Assembly: GCA_963971285.1 (NCBI GenBank)
Contig: OZ020246.1
Location: 11,329,217 to 11,393,216 of the forward strand
Direction of reading: 5' to 3'
DNA length: 64,000 bases
Source: Astropecten irregularis
Taxonomy: Eukaryota > Echinodermata > Asteroidea > Paxillosida > Astropectinidae
Below are positions 11,725 through 22,365 of the stretch, in pieces. Every line of letters begins with the position of its first letter. The stretch's first letter is position 1. A program made the position numbers and the translations under genes. The notes under the pieces are model-generated. The model made no database searches and was not told the origin of the DNA. It saw only the letters and a list, made by a program, of their open reading frames with translations.

Positions 11725-12184
11725 ATGACTTTTTCAAAAGATATCATTCAGTCGTTTGGTTTTCAAAAATGCATGTAACGCTGCCCAGTATAAAAAATGA
11801 AATCATCAAAATCAATTATTCATGTTTCAAGAAAAATTGAGTGCCCTGTTCAATTGAAACATAATAACAATATAGAATGCATAAAATAATTCATTTGTTG
11901 TTGGGTTTTCTCGACGATTCTTATAAAAGTTCACAGGATGCATTGCTCTTTGAATACAGTATGACTCATGGTGTACTGTACCCATATTTTGCAAAGACAA
12001 ACATGTACAAGTGCAGGATTTGAAGTAACTTGGTTTTCTTGAACTTAATGTAAGGCAATTTTCGCTCTGTGAAGAGCCCTTCCCTTAAGTGGAATTCAAA
12101 TATCTTGTAGAATATTTCCAAAGATAACAAGATACTGAAGACAGTTGTTCCAATGGCATCTTCTGAAGTTCAAGACGCGGGCGA
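11725..12184. other. No gene seen
   Basis: Unique AT-rich sequence leading into the minisatellite; no recognisable feature. Confidence 0.45.
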
Positions 12185-13001
12185 CAAGTCAATGACCTGA
12201 GGCACAGGCTGGCAATTGCATCATTGAATCTGTTCAAGTTCAAGGTGTGGGTACCAAGGCAATGACCTGGGGCACTCTGAGGCAATGACCTGGGGCTCTG
12301 AGGCAATGACCTGGGACTATGAGGCAATGACCTGAGGCTCTGAGGCAATGACCTGAGGCACAGGCTGGCAATTGCATCATTGAATCTGTTCAAGTTCAAG
12401 GTGTGGGTACTAAGGCAATGACCTGAGGCTATGAGGCAATGACCTGGGGCTATGAGGCAATGACCTGGGGCTCTGAGGCAATGACCTGGGGCTATGAGGC
12501 AATGACCTGAGGCTATGAGGCAATGACCTAAGGCTCTGAGGCAATGACCTGGGGCTATGAGGCAATGACCTAAGGCTCTGAGGCAATGACCTGGGGCTTT
12601 GAGGCAGTGACCTGGGGCTCTGAGGCAATGACCTGGGGCTATGAGGCAATGACCTGGGGCTCTGAGGCAATGACCTGGGGCTCTGAGGCAGTGACCTGGG
12701 GCTCTGAGGCAATGACCTGGGGCTCTGAGGCAATGACCTGGGGCTCTGAGGCAGTGACCTGGGGCACTCTGAGGCAATGACCTGGGGCTCTGAGGCAATG
12801 ACCTGAGGCTATGAGGTAATGACCTGGGGCTCTGAGGCAATGACCTGGGGCTCTCTGAGGCAGTGACCTGGGGCTCTGAGGCAATGACCTGAGGCTATGA
12901 GGCAATGACCTGGGGCTCTGAGGCAATGACCTGGGGTACCAAGGCAATGTCCTGGGGTACCAATTCAATGACCATGGGTACCAAGGAAATGACCTGGGGC
13001 A
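12185..13001. repeat. 21-bp minisatellite
   Basis: About 35 copies of the 21-base unit AATGACCTGGGGCTCTGAGGC with point variants (TATGAGGC, GAGGCTCTGAGGC) and a few phase slips. A longer block containing GGCTGGCAATTGCATCATTG is present twice (about 12200 and 12356). Since 21 is a multiple of 3, several frames stay open on both strands. They read a seven-residue repeat (MTWGSEA on plus, PGHCLRA on minus), up to 251 codons. These are repeat artefacts. Confidence 0.95.
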
Positions 13002-13322
13002 CATGTGTCCTTGTTGCGTCAGTTAACTCCCCACCATTATTGTACATTCATTGTTTTTCAAATGAGAATGAAGTCAATGGGCTACTTGAACAGGGAGACA
13101 TGCAGGAATTAAGGAAATGTTGAGCTGATTAAATGCCCTTTCAAACTTGTCACCACCTTTCAAAAAGGAGAATTTGGAACTGGTGTGGCAGGATATGTTG
13201 TATTTGTAAGATTTCTTGAAATAGAATAACAATCATTACCTTTTCCACCAGTGTTTCTTTTAAATTACATCATTTGTCACTTGCGGTGGTTATATGTTAT
13301 TTTCCATTTTTACATTTTGCAG

Positions 13323-13452
13323 GCAACCACCTGTATCGGTACTCCAAAGTATTAGACGCCCACCAGCTGGGAGAGCCCAAGCCCCGCCCCTTACCGGCCT
13401 GCCCCCATCTAGCCTGGGCCAAAGGAGAACCTTTGAATATCTCAGCTCCCAG
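13323..13452 (+). CDS. Penultimate coding exon, unrecognised membrane protein
   Basis: A 130-base exon bounded by a pyrimidine-rich acceptor (TTTTACATTTTGCAG) and a strong donor (CCCAG|GTGAGT). It is more GC-rich than its surroundings. It reads [15 protein letters not shown], then a proline-rich part with a CPHLAWAKG core and an N-glycosylation sequon (NIS) near the end. Two codon bases (AG) are left at the donor; the next coding exon at 28080 starts with T, completing Ser and continuing NLFKHHK. This phase match across 14.6 kb supports one gene. The exon would lie on the lumenal or extracellular side of the membrane segment in the next exon. Earlier exons were not found in 1-13322. I do not recognise the protein. 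Confidence 0.8.
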
Positions 13453-13736
13453 GTGAGTTACTGAACTTATTTATTACAAGAAAAATCCATAGGGATTCCA
13501 CATTAGGGTGACAATTTCTTAGACTTGTGCACACAAATAAACCTTTTTTTTTGTTTTTCTTGTTAGGAAAAACTCAGCTGAACCAAAAAAACAGAGGTTT
13601 TGGACTACGAGAATTCCAAATAAAACATTTCTGACAATAAATTTCTGTTTAGTTGTTGAGAAAAAATACTAGGGCAACATGAAATATCGTCCTAATGTGG
13701 TATGTCGCCCTAACATAACTTTTTTTCTGTAAAAAC

Positions 13737-14083
13737 TGTCATACTTTGGTAAGACACCAAAACAGACATTTTCACAGATTCATGTATAACTTACAGCCTA
13801 TGAAGATGGTGGTAGTAGAAACATACTGTTAAAATGTTTCCGCAAGAAATGGCATATTTATCCAGAAATGAGTAAAACAACGACCGAAAATCTTTTTGAT
13901 TTTTTAAAAGATCAAAAATAAAACAGAAAAGACTTAAGAAATACTGTGACCATTTTTCACTGTTTTCTCAAAACATGGGCACCGTATGGAACTGAAATTT
14001 TCACAGATGACTGTTACTGTATCTGTCTTGATATTTTTGCCCGTGAATCTGTATTTCTTTGATAAAAACCAACCTTTAAGCAA
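13737..14083. repeat. TAAAGG MITE family, diverged copy
   Basis: Matches the family consensus (CATACTTTGGTAAG, TTTATCCAGAAATGAGTAAAA, GCACCGTATGGAACTG, GATATTTTTGC). The terminal TAAAGG is lost on the left. A family B end (TAAGCAGCTCTATGAAATTGG) abuts it on the right. A separate fragment lies at 14920-14999. Confidence 0.7.
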
Positions 14084-15172
14084 CTTTTGTGCTTATAAGC
14101 AGCTCTATGAAATTGGCCCCAGAACGTAAATGAATACATGAATTATAAAACTGCAGTTCTGTTTTTATTAAATCATACATGTATAACAATACAAATGAGA
14201 TCAAACTTTTAAACAAGGAAATAGAATAAGGTGGTGTACACCTCCTTTGACCGACTCACAAATGATCGTGTGTGGCATATAGCTTATGAATTAAAAATGG
14301 TCTGTCTTAAATAGCGAGGTCTGATCAACTGTGTAAGGGAATGGATGTTATGAATAATATTCATATTATGAGTTGATACAGTGTAGGATAGTCTCAATTG
14401 ATGCACAAATCGCCTTCACTTTATCCTGTAATAATATTGAATGAAGATGCATACATGCATACAGAATACAACTGAGTAATCCTTGAAAATGTCATCGAAT
14501 ATTAATACATACTGATGAATCCCTGGATATTATCCTTTAAAATAGCCATGAATATCCATACATACAGAATACCCCTTGCTATTCTTGGAAATATTGAAGA
14601 ATACTTATTAATGCATATTGAGTGGCCATTAAAGATTAAGGTCTTAAACTATGTTTAATGTATAAATCCACTTTACTTCCTATATTTTGATCGAATCTTA
14701 TGTTTTATTTTGTTTGTGGGTTGTTTGATTTGTTCTGTTTTGCTTTTTCCTGATTCATACATTGCTATTTATCTGTTTTTAAACATTTTTTGTTAAGGGT
14801 GACTTTGATTTGGCAAATATTGCAAAAATGAATGCATAATTATAAAGGAGTAGCATCTTTTTGGCAAAACATTATTATCCTGAAAATATCCAACACTTTA
14901 AACGAGATCTGACAGAACTATCTTCATACCCTGTAATTTATACGTAAATCTGTGAACATTTCTTTTGGTTTCTTACCAAAGTATGATAATACCTTTAAGC
15001 AACGGCAATTGATATAAAAAAAAAAAAAACAAGCCAAGTCCATTGAAGTGATTTTGAGAAAATTAAACAAAATCTAGCATTATTTGAGATTTATTTTTCC
15101 TTTTTTTGGCTACTTTGGCTCAATAGGCCAAAGTACATGATACATGTTTAAGTGAGTGAGGCCATTTGGCCA

Positions 15173-15461
15173 TGCGCGGTTCTAGAGTGAACATTTTTGG
15201 GGGGCTAGAAGAGCCATTTTTTTTTGGGGGGGGGCTATAAGACCCAATATTTTGGGTTCTTCTAACACTCGCTTCTGCTATGTCTTATTAGGGGTCGAAA
15301 AACATGCACATATAGCCTACACAACACGTTTTATTTTATGTAATTGGCGCTTTATTTTTCAATTGCATTTTTTTTGGGGGGGGGGTGGGGGGCTAGAAAA
15401 AATTTGGGGGGGGGGGGGCTCAAGGCCCCCCTAGCCCCCCCCCCCCATAGAACCGCGCCTG
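15173..15461. repeat. MULE-like MITE with 10-bp target duplication and G-tracts
   Basis: Ends GCGCGGTTCTA and TAGAACCGCGC are inverted repeats. A perfect 10-base direct repeat CATTTGGCCA flanks it at 15163-15172 and 15462-15471. Duplications of 9-11 bases are typical of Mutator-like transposons. Subterminal G8-G10 and C13 runs (15226-15236, 15376-15440) face each other and could form quadruplexes or a long hairpin. No transposase is present. Confidence 0.7.
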
Positions 15462-15471
15462 CATTTGGCCA

Positions 15472-17299
15472 TTTGCAGTAGCCATAGGGATGTGTGCTAC
15501 TCTCAAGAGGGTCATTTTACATGTATTCTCAGGACACGGGTCATTTTCATATTCAGTTATTCTGTCTTTTACTGCACACATCTTCCTTGAAGCCTTGCTG
15601 AAGACCGTTAGGGGTATATTGACCGGGAAAGAGGTCAGCTCCAAACCAGCTGCTCCTCTTATCCGGCCCCCCTTCTTCAATCTTCTCCTCCTGATCGAAA
15701 TCCTTTCGGGAGGTAAGGGAAAGATGGCAGTGCAAGCCTTGCGGTTTTTTTTTATTTTACGATCTACTGATTCCGTTCCTCGTTTCATTCAAATTTCAGT
15801 CCGTGCGTAGGATTTGCGTGGGAACCGTGGGTTTAAAAAAAATGAAATTCAAGAAGAACAACGTTTTAAGAGGATTCATCTTTTTTTTTTTTTTTTTTTT
15901 TTTTTTTGTACAATGGGCCCGAGATAGCAAATGCAAAAGTAGATGTTGCCATTAAGTCATATTGATGACATCGTCTGAAGAGTTTTGAAGCTCGGAGTCT
16001 CCGGAGTATGCTTAGTATTAGATGCAGGTGGCTTCGAGGGAATAATTTTGCATTGGACTCTCATACTGTACATACAAAGCTGTATTGATGAAGAAAGAAC
16101 AATGTGCGTCAAACCATTATGTGAAATTGTCGATTTTCTTCGGTTGTGCTTTTTGAGGGTAGAAAGTGCAGACTGTCTGGGGATAAAAGTGTGTATAGTC
16201 ACAATAGGAGAAAAAAGAAAATCAAAGTAATGCCTCTGAGATGCCATTAATGGGTATTTTTTTTTAGTTATTAGAGGAATTAAAAAAATTGACACTTGAT
16301 GGCAGCCTGACTGCATTCGGAGGGAGAATGAATTGAGTTTCATTTGAAGAGAGACTTGAAACCGAGCTTTATTTTGTTCGTTCCCAAACCCCCCTCCCCC
16401 CGGGGGGTTTCTCATCACCGAGATCTTGCCCACATATACGCTCTCGCGATTATTTTTAGCCTCGTCTTCTCTTGAAGATGCGCCGCCGTACCGATGTCAG
16501 TGAACCTCGGTGAGAAAGCTCTGGCAAAACATTTTTTTTTTTCCCCAAAGAAGAGGCCTCACCAGTGGCAATACAGTGTCTTTATGCTTAAGTTTTGGCT
16601 AGGTTTGCGGTGGTTTTGTTTTTGGTTAGCAGGGGATGATTTTGCTGAGTTTCTTTGAATGTTGACACCGAGGTCTTGAAATTATCCACTTCAAGAAATA
16701 AATCAGTGGTTGTTAGAAGCGGCCTCCAGGGAAGGGGAAGGGTGGACCTCATCATGGTGGCAGCCTTAGACTCTCAGGTGGAGCACCCCTCTCATGAAAA
16801 ATTCATTCCCTCTGACGTTTCCCGGCGCTGCAATTTGATTTGGGCTTTCACTTGGCCTACCTACTACTCGGTTGTCTTGTGGAAACCGTTAAGGGTATAG
16901 TGCTCGGAGTGTAGACTAGAGTCACAGGCTGGAATTCAATGTCCTGAATCACGCGTCAAGTGTAGTAACGGGAGGCACTCTTCACAGCCAAGTTGCCTCT
17001 GTCAGTAGGACGCTGTACTGCGATCCCTCCGAGTCACGATTTTGACTTTGAAGATTGTTAGCCCCGTGCATCCTTCTTATTGATAAAATTTGTAAAGCAA
17101 TTAATTGACCCTGATGCCATAGTAACGGTCAAGCGGTCAGTCATTGGTCAGATGGAGAATTGTGGTCCTGACTTTTTTTTCTCCAATGGTGTGCATAAAC
17201 TCACGTGAGTGAAAATTAAAAATTAAGATAAGAAAGGTTTGTAGAATTTAATAGAAAATTGTGGTCGGTGAAAATGCTGTCGTAAAATGCATCCTGCTT
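15472..17299. other. Intronic sequence, no exon recognised
   Basis: Contains a run of about 26 T at 15882-15907 and a C/G block near 16388-16410. Open frames at 15490-15810 and 15957-16433 lack family resemblance. Nothing else is recognised. Confidence 0.4.
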
Positions 17300-17536
17300 G
17301 TTAAAAGAAGGTAGGTTTGCGTTAACACCATGTAATCTCTTCTGTGAGAATGTGTGGTTCTGAGAAGAACCGTAGGTATTATCTCGACATTCCGAACAGT
17401 GTGCTTAGTGACTCTCCTGAGGACGAACAGAGCACACTGTTCAGAACGTCGAGATAATACCAACGGTTCTTCTCAGAAGCACACACTGTCACAGAAGAAA
17501 TTACATGACGTCTCTGCAAACCTAATTTTCTTTTAG
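17300..17536. repeat. Long palindromic element with ribozyme-like centre
   Basis: Arms of about 105 bases (17300-17404 and 17431-17536) are imperfect inverted repeats. Shared blocks are AGGTTTGC, ATGTAAT, CTTCTGTGA, GGTTCTGAGAAGAACC and TATTATCTCGAC. The centre reads CTGAGGA, then GAACAG-AGCACA-CTGTTC, then AGAACGTCGAG, a stem-loop module similar to the one at 62122-62171. One arm, with the adjacent ACTTCCACCATGCA, recurs near 44440-44541 and 56405-56506. Confidence 0.65.
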
Positions 17537-17589
17537 TACTTCCACCATGCATAGCTTCAAGTCTTATCCTGTTTGTTGTGGGAAAAAAC

Positions 17590-17711
17590 CTCCGTGCAAG
17601 AACAGGACATTATTTGCAGCATAAATGGGGGATGGGAGACAGCCCTGCCTGTGATTGTGGCTACAAAGATCGGACATGACAGTTCACCATATTGTGAATA
17701 ACTGCAGCTTA
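17590..17711 (+). mobile_element. LINE reverse transcriptase C-terminal fossil
   Basis: One frame reads RARTGHYLQHKWGMGDSPAC, then DCGYKDRT to a stop. After a +1 shift it continues MTVHHIVNNCSL. The order RTGH, GxxxSPxCxCG, HIVxxC is the conserved segment after the polymerase domain of many non-LTR retrotransposons (C-terminal Cys/His motif). Only about 120 bases remain, with one frameshift, so it is a dead fragment; clade not determined. Confidence 0.6.
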
Positions 17712-17713
17712 AT

Positions 17714-18019
17714 AGATCTTTCTTTTACAAACACTGGTTGGCATGGCATGGGCGGCCAAAGGTTGCAAAAATCATTTCGTCTTCTTGACAGACGGCATGA
17801 CCAACTTCAACATTTTTGTTTAAACTTTCCAAAGCTATACAAAATACATACCAGCATTGCTTGTGTTGTTTCCATTACATTCGGCAATATCTTTCAATGT
17901 TTATGAAACGTTGTGTTTAAATTGTGGTTATTTCTTATGCTTGGCATTGACAGCTTGCCATAGTTTCCGCCATGCTGGTTGGCAAAAACTTGGGCTGTTA
18001 CGTTGCAAAGAAAGGTCTA
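17714..18019. repeat. MITE family C (AGATCTTTCTTT...AAAGAAAGGTCT), copy 1
   Basis: Terminal inverted repeats of about 12 bases. It shares long blocks with 29708-30034 (CTTGTGTTGTTTCCATTACATTC, CCATAGTTTCCGCCAT), so the two are copies of one ~310-bp family. Confidence 0.75.
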
Positions 18020-18133
18020 TACAGCGTTTCAAAGATTATATAGTGCTACGGGCAAGATGGATAACTGACCATAGAGCGCTTGGTAATCGCTATGGAGGTC
18101 GCCATTCTCCATACAAATTATACACGATCCGCC

Positions 18134-18270
18134 AATAGCGTTCCGCACTAATGACGTCACACCACGCGCGACGCGCACACATACTTCCACTCACCACACG
18201 TTTGCATGGCCACGTTGCAATGTTTGTCTGAGGTTCGGTGCTATTTTTAGCGCAAGTGCGCAGCGCTATT
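18134..18270 (+). repeat. MITE family A, copy 4
   Basis: AATAGCGTTCCGCACT at the left and GCGCAGCGCTATT at the right. TGACGTCA lies at 18152-18159. About 25 bases shorter than the other copies, in the centre. Confidence 0.8.
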
Positions 18271-18762
18271 TGGTGTGCAATTGGTGAGTAGTTTGTACAC
18301 AGGACATATGGAGGCTGGACGCTTTATCAAAGAAAAGAGGAGTGTTAGGCAAAATTTTGGCCCGGATTGCCTGCTTGTCTTGCCAAGACCTGGCTCTTTA
18401 GACCATTAAAGCTATAGTGATCGCTTCAGAGAAGGAAGGAAAGGGAAAAACGTTGAATTACTGCGATACGTCAAGCTCCTATAAAGTACCTACTTGTACC
18501 CTGGCTTGCAGTGGACTTGACTGATGTTGAACGCGGAGCCCTGTCACTGTATTACAAACCAACCGGAAACTCCACAATGGGAAGTCAGTAATAGCACAAC
18601 TCAATAATGTTCCAGTCAATTGATCGTTTCCAGGGAATGCCATCATCATTCAAGGGTCATTGGGTTAGAATAAGCATGCAGAATAAGCATCTCTGGGTGA
18701 GGGAAAGGAAAAATTTGCTAATTCTTGATCATAGGGTGCATGGCTTATGATAATCACGACTT

Positions 18763-19105
18763 TAAAGGTATAATACATGATTGGTTAAGGTCACAGAACA
18801 GCACTCACACTTTGTCTGATCCAGCATGTAAATGAAATACGACACCTGTGAAAATTTGAGCTCAATCAGACATCTGAGTTACGAGAAAATCATGAAAACC
18901 TGACTCAATTTTTCCCATCAAACATGAGGAATGGTTTTGATCTTACCCCAAGATCAAAACTGTTTTCAGTCTTTGTTCCTGAATTCCTGGATAAATACAC
19001 CATTTCAGGCGGAAACATTTTAAATGTATGTTTCTACCACCACCATCTTCATCATCATACCCTGTAACTTATATGTAAATCTGTGAACATTTCTCTTTGG
19101 GTATG
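18763..19105. repeat. MITE related to 63083-63520
   Basis: Begins TAAAGGTATAATACATGATTGG and shares 'ctttgtctgatccagcatgta' and 'gagctcaatcagacatctga' phrases with 63083-63520 and 27878-27990. The right part merges into the TAAAGG family (GGATAAATACACCATTTCAGG). A further TAAAGG-family fragment lies at 19199-19317. Confidence 0.65.
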
Positions 19106-19317
19106 TTAATGTTTTTAAAACAACACTTTGTTTTCATGTAATGTAGGATTTCACTGAAATGTTTGGGCTTCAAAGCAAATTTAAAATTTTTCAAAAATAA
19201 AATTTTATTTTAACGGTATGTTTCTACCACCACCATCTTCATACCATGTAAGTTATATGTAAATCTGTGAACATTTCTGTTTTGGTTTCTTACCAAAGTA
19301 TGATACTACCTTTTAAG

Positions 19318-20184
19318 ATGACCAGTCTTATTTGTGTTGTTGAATAATCAAACTAAGGCTTGCTATTAGCCTAGATACGGAAAAGATTATTACATTAAAA
19401 CTGTGCCACAATGACCTTCATTAAAAAAAACAACAGGGAAACGATCCAATGTATTCTTAAGTTCTTAAGATTGTGCGATATGTCGTCTACTCAAAGCAAA
19501 CGCGTACTTCTAAATCTTATGTAAATGCAGCATTTGCTGAACTACCCTTTATTCAAAGAGTCCAAGCAACCTTTAGATTCGGTCTCTCTTCTTCCTGCTG
19601 TGGCAAAGAAGAAACAAGTCATTGTTGCTTTAATACAATTAACCTATTTCGCTTGCAAAGCATGAATACAGCATATTGGGAACTGCCTGCCGAGTGCCGA
19701 CTCAGATCAAAGCACAGTACAGCAAGCATTCAATTCCGGGAGGGATTTTATTTTTTTCTTCTTTCCCTGGGTTCTTTTAAGGAGAGGGTATGGTTATAAA
19801 GCCACGGCATCTGGGAATAGGTTGACAAGCAAGGGTCATAGTCATCCATAGACCGATGGACGATAGGGGGAAGGGCTTTAGGACCGTGATCCATCTCTAG
19901 CTGTCAATACCTGAGAGACAGGAGAGTACCATGATGAACAATTCATGATTCCAACAATTCACAGCTTCGCTGGTTGTGGGATCGAGCTCGCCGAGCTAGG
20001 GCTCTTTGTGATGGGAAAAGCAGGCAATATGAAGGCGTGATATTCCTCAGGTTGTGAAAGTCTTGTATCTATTCCAAGGTCTGCCCCGGAAGGCAGGGGT
20101 GGGGGTTCTAAGGGTGTCTTGGGAAATTTATTTTTCTCTAGGGGCGATTTTTAGGGGGGGGGGGGAGATTCTAAGGGAAATGGG
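19318..20184. other. Intronic sequence, no exon recognised
   Basis: The open frame at 19473-19799 (108 codons) has no recognisable motif. A G-rich tract lies near 20087-20165, including a run of 13 G. Confidence 0.4.
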
Positions 20185-20344
20185 AATAGCGCTCCGCACT
20201 TACGCTAAAAATAGCACCGGATCTCAGAAAAACATTGCAACCATGCACGTGGGTGGGTGTGCGCGTCCATGTACACTACGCGTGTGAGACAGTGTTTGTC
20301 TGACAGCCGGGGATTTTGTGACGTCATTAGTGCGGAGCGCTATT
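20185..20344 (-). repeat. MITE family A, copy 5
   Basis: AATAGCGCTCCGCACT at the left and GTGCGGAGCGCTATT at the right: the best-preserved ends of the family. TGACGTCA lies at 20319-20326. It interrupts a G-rich tract; GGGAAATG-like sequence flanks both sides. Confidence 0.85.
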
Positions 20345-20654
20345 GGGAAATGTGGTTTTTTTTTCAGGGGCATTATTTTTTTTGTAAGGGATAAGCAACC
20401 TTTTGATATATGTTTCAAATTAGGGCATTTTGAAGACATTTATCGGCAATGTTTTGCCGCAGTTTTTTTTTTATTAGATTATCTTGACTGCAATTTGTGT
20501 TTGTTCTGAGTCATGTTGCTCCATTTTGACTTAGTTAATACTCAAGAAGATGCATGATTTACAATGGCTTATGGGTGTACCAGTAGTTACATGTATAACA
20601 AATTATCTGAACCTTTACCAGCCTACCAGCAGTGAGAACACAGTCCTTTTTCAA

Positions 20655-22365
20655 CAGGGAGCCTCTAAGGTATTGTAGGGTCAGACAACTTACTTCACAA
20701 CTTGCTTCACCAGGAGGGTTACATTATGCTGTAGGGAGTATGTGAGGTATTCAGACTGCTTGCTCTATAACTGCCCTGCCACTAGGAGGGTTATCTTATG
20801 CAGCAGGGAGTCTGTAAGGTACTGTAGGGTCAGACTGCTTGCTCTATAACTGCCCTGCCACTAGGAGGGTTACCTTATGCAGCAGGGAGTCTGTAGGGTA
20901 TTGTAGGGTCAGACTGCTTGCTCAATAACTGCCCTGCCACTAGGAGGGTTACCTTATGCAGCAGGGAGTCTGTAGGGTATTGTAGGGTCAGACTGCTTGC
21001 TCAATAACTGCCCTGCCACTAGGAGGGTTACCTTATGCAGCAGGGAGTCTGTAGGGTATTGTAGGGTCAGACTGCTTGCTCAATAACTGCCCTGCCACTA
21101 GGAGGGTTACCTTATGCAGCAGGGAGTCTGTAGGGTACTGTAGGGTCAGACAGCTTGCTCAATAACTGCCCTGCCACTAGGAGGGTTACCTTATGCAGCA
21201 GGGAGTCTGTATAAAGGTATTGTAGGATCAGACAGCTTGCTCAATAACTGCACTGCAACTAGGATGGTTACCTTATGCAGCAGGGAGTCTGTAAGGTATT
21301 GTAGGGTCAGACAACTTCCCTAACAACTGCCCTGCCACTAGGAGGGTTACTCCAGCAGGGAGTCTGTAAGGTATTGTAGGGTCAGACTGCTTGCTCAATA
21401 ACTGCCCTGCCACTAGGAGGGTTACCTTATGCAGCAGGGAGTCTGTAAGGTATTGTAGGGTCAGACAGCTTGCTCAATAACTGCACTGCAACTAGGATGG
21501 TTACCTTATGCAGCAGGGAGTCTGTAAGGTATTGTAGGGTCAGACAGCTTGCTCAATAACTGCACTGCAACTAGGATGGTTACCTTATGCAGCAGGGAGT
21601 CTGTAAGGTATTGTAGGGTCAGACTGCTTGCTCCATAACTGCCCTGCCACTAGGAGGGTTACCTTATGCAGCAGGGAGTCTGTAAGGTATTGTAGGGTCA
21701 GACAGCTTGCTCAATAACTGCACTGCAACTAGGATGGTTACCTTATGCAGCAGGGAGTCTGTAAGGTATTGTAGGGTCAGACTGTTTGCTCCATAACTGC
21801 CCTGCCACTAGGAGGGTTACCTTATGCAGCAGGGAGTCTGTAGGGTATTGTAGGGTCAGACTGCTTGCTCCATAACTGCCCTGCCACTAGGAGGGTTACC
21901 TTATGCAGCAGGGAGTCTGTAAGGTATTGTAGGGTCAGACAGCTTGCTCAATAACTGCACTGCAACTAGGATGGTTACCTTATGCAGCAGGGAGTCTGTA
22001 AGGTATTGTAGGGTTAGACTGCTTGCTCCATAACTGCCCTGCCACTCGGATGGTTGCCTTGTGCAGCAGGGAGTCTGTAGGGTATTGTAGAGTCGGACAG
22101 CTTGCTCCATAACTGCCCTGCCACTAGGAGGGTTACCTTATGCAGCAGGGAGTCTGTAAGGTATTGTAGGGTCAGACTGCTTGCTCCATAACTGCCCTGC
22201 CACTAGGAGGGTTACCTTATGCAGCAGGGAGTCTGTAAGGTATTGTAGAGTCGGACAGCTTGCTCAATAGCTGCCCTGCCACTAGGAGGTTTACCTTATG
22301 CAGCAGGGAGTCTGTAAGGTATTGTCAGGTAAGGCTGCTTGCTCAATAACTGCACTGCCACTAAC
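20655..22365. repeat. 79-bp satellite array, about 21 units
   Basis: Unit of 79 bases containing GGTATTGTAGGGTCAGAC, TTGCTCAATAACTGCC and GGGTTACCTTATGCAGCAGG. Two main variants alternate in part of the array. Type A has CTGCTTGCTC with CCCTGCCACTAGGAGGG; type B has CAGCTTGCTC with CACTGCAACTAGGATGG. The array is flanked by decayed units on both sides and lies inside the 14.6-kb intron. Confidence 0.95.

Noticed and set aside
12085-13004. Repetitive PGHCLRA/MTWGSEA proteins
   Set aside because: Produced by the 21-bp minisatellite, open on both strands; no start, splice or domain evidence.
15882-15907. Poly-T run as the tail of a retroposed element on the minus strand
   Set aside because: No recognisable element body or target duplication next to it.
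2410-22365. CRISPR array
   Set aside because: The three tandem arrays have no unique spacers between repeats, and the DNA is eukaryotic.
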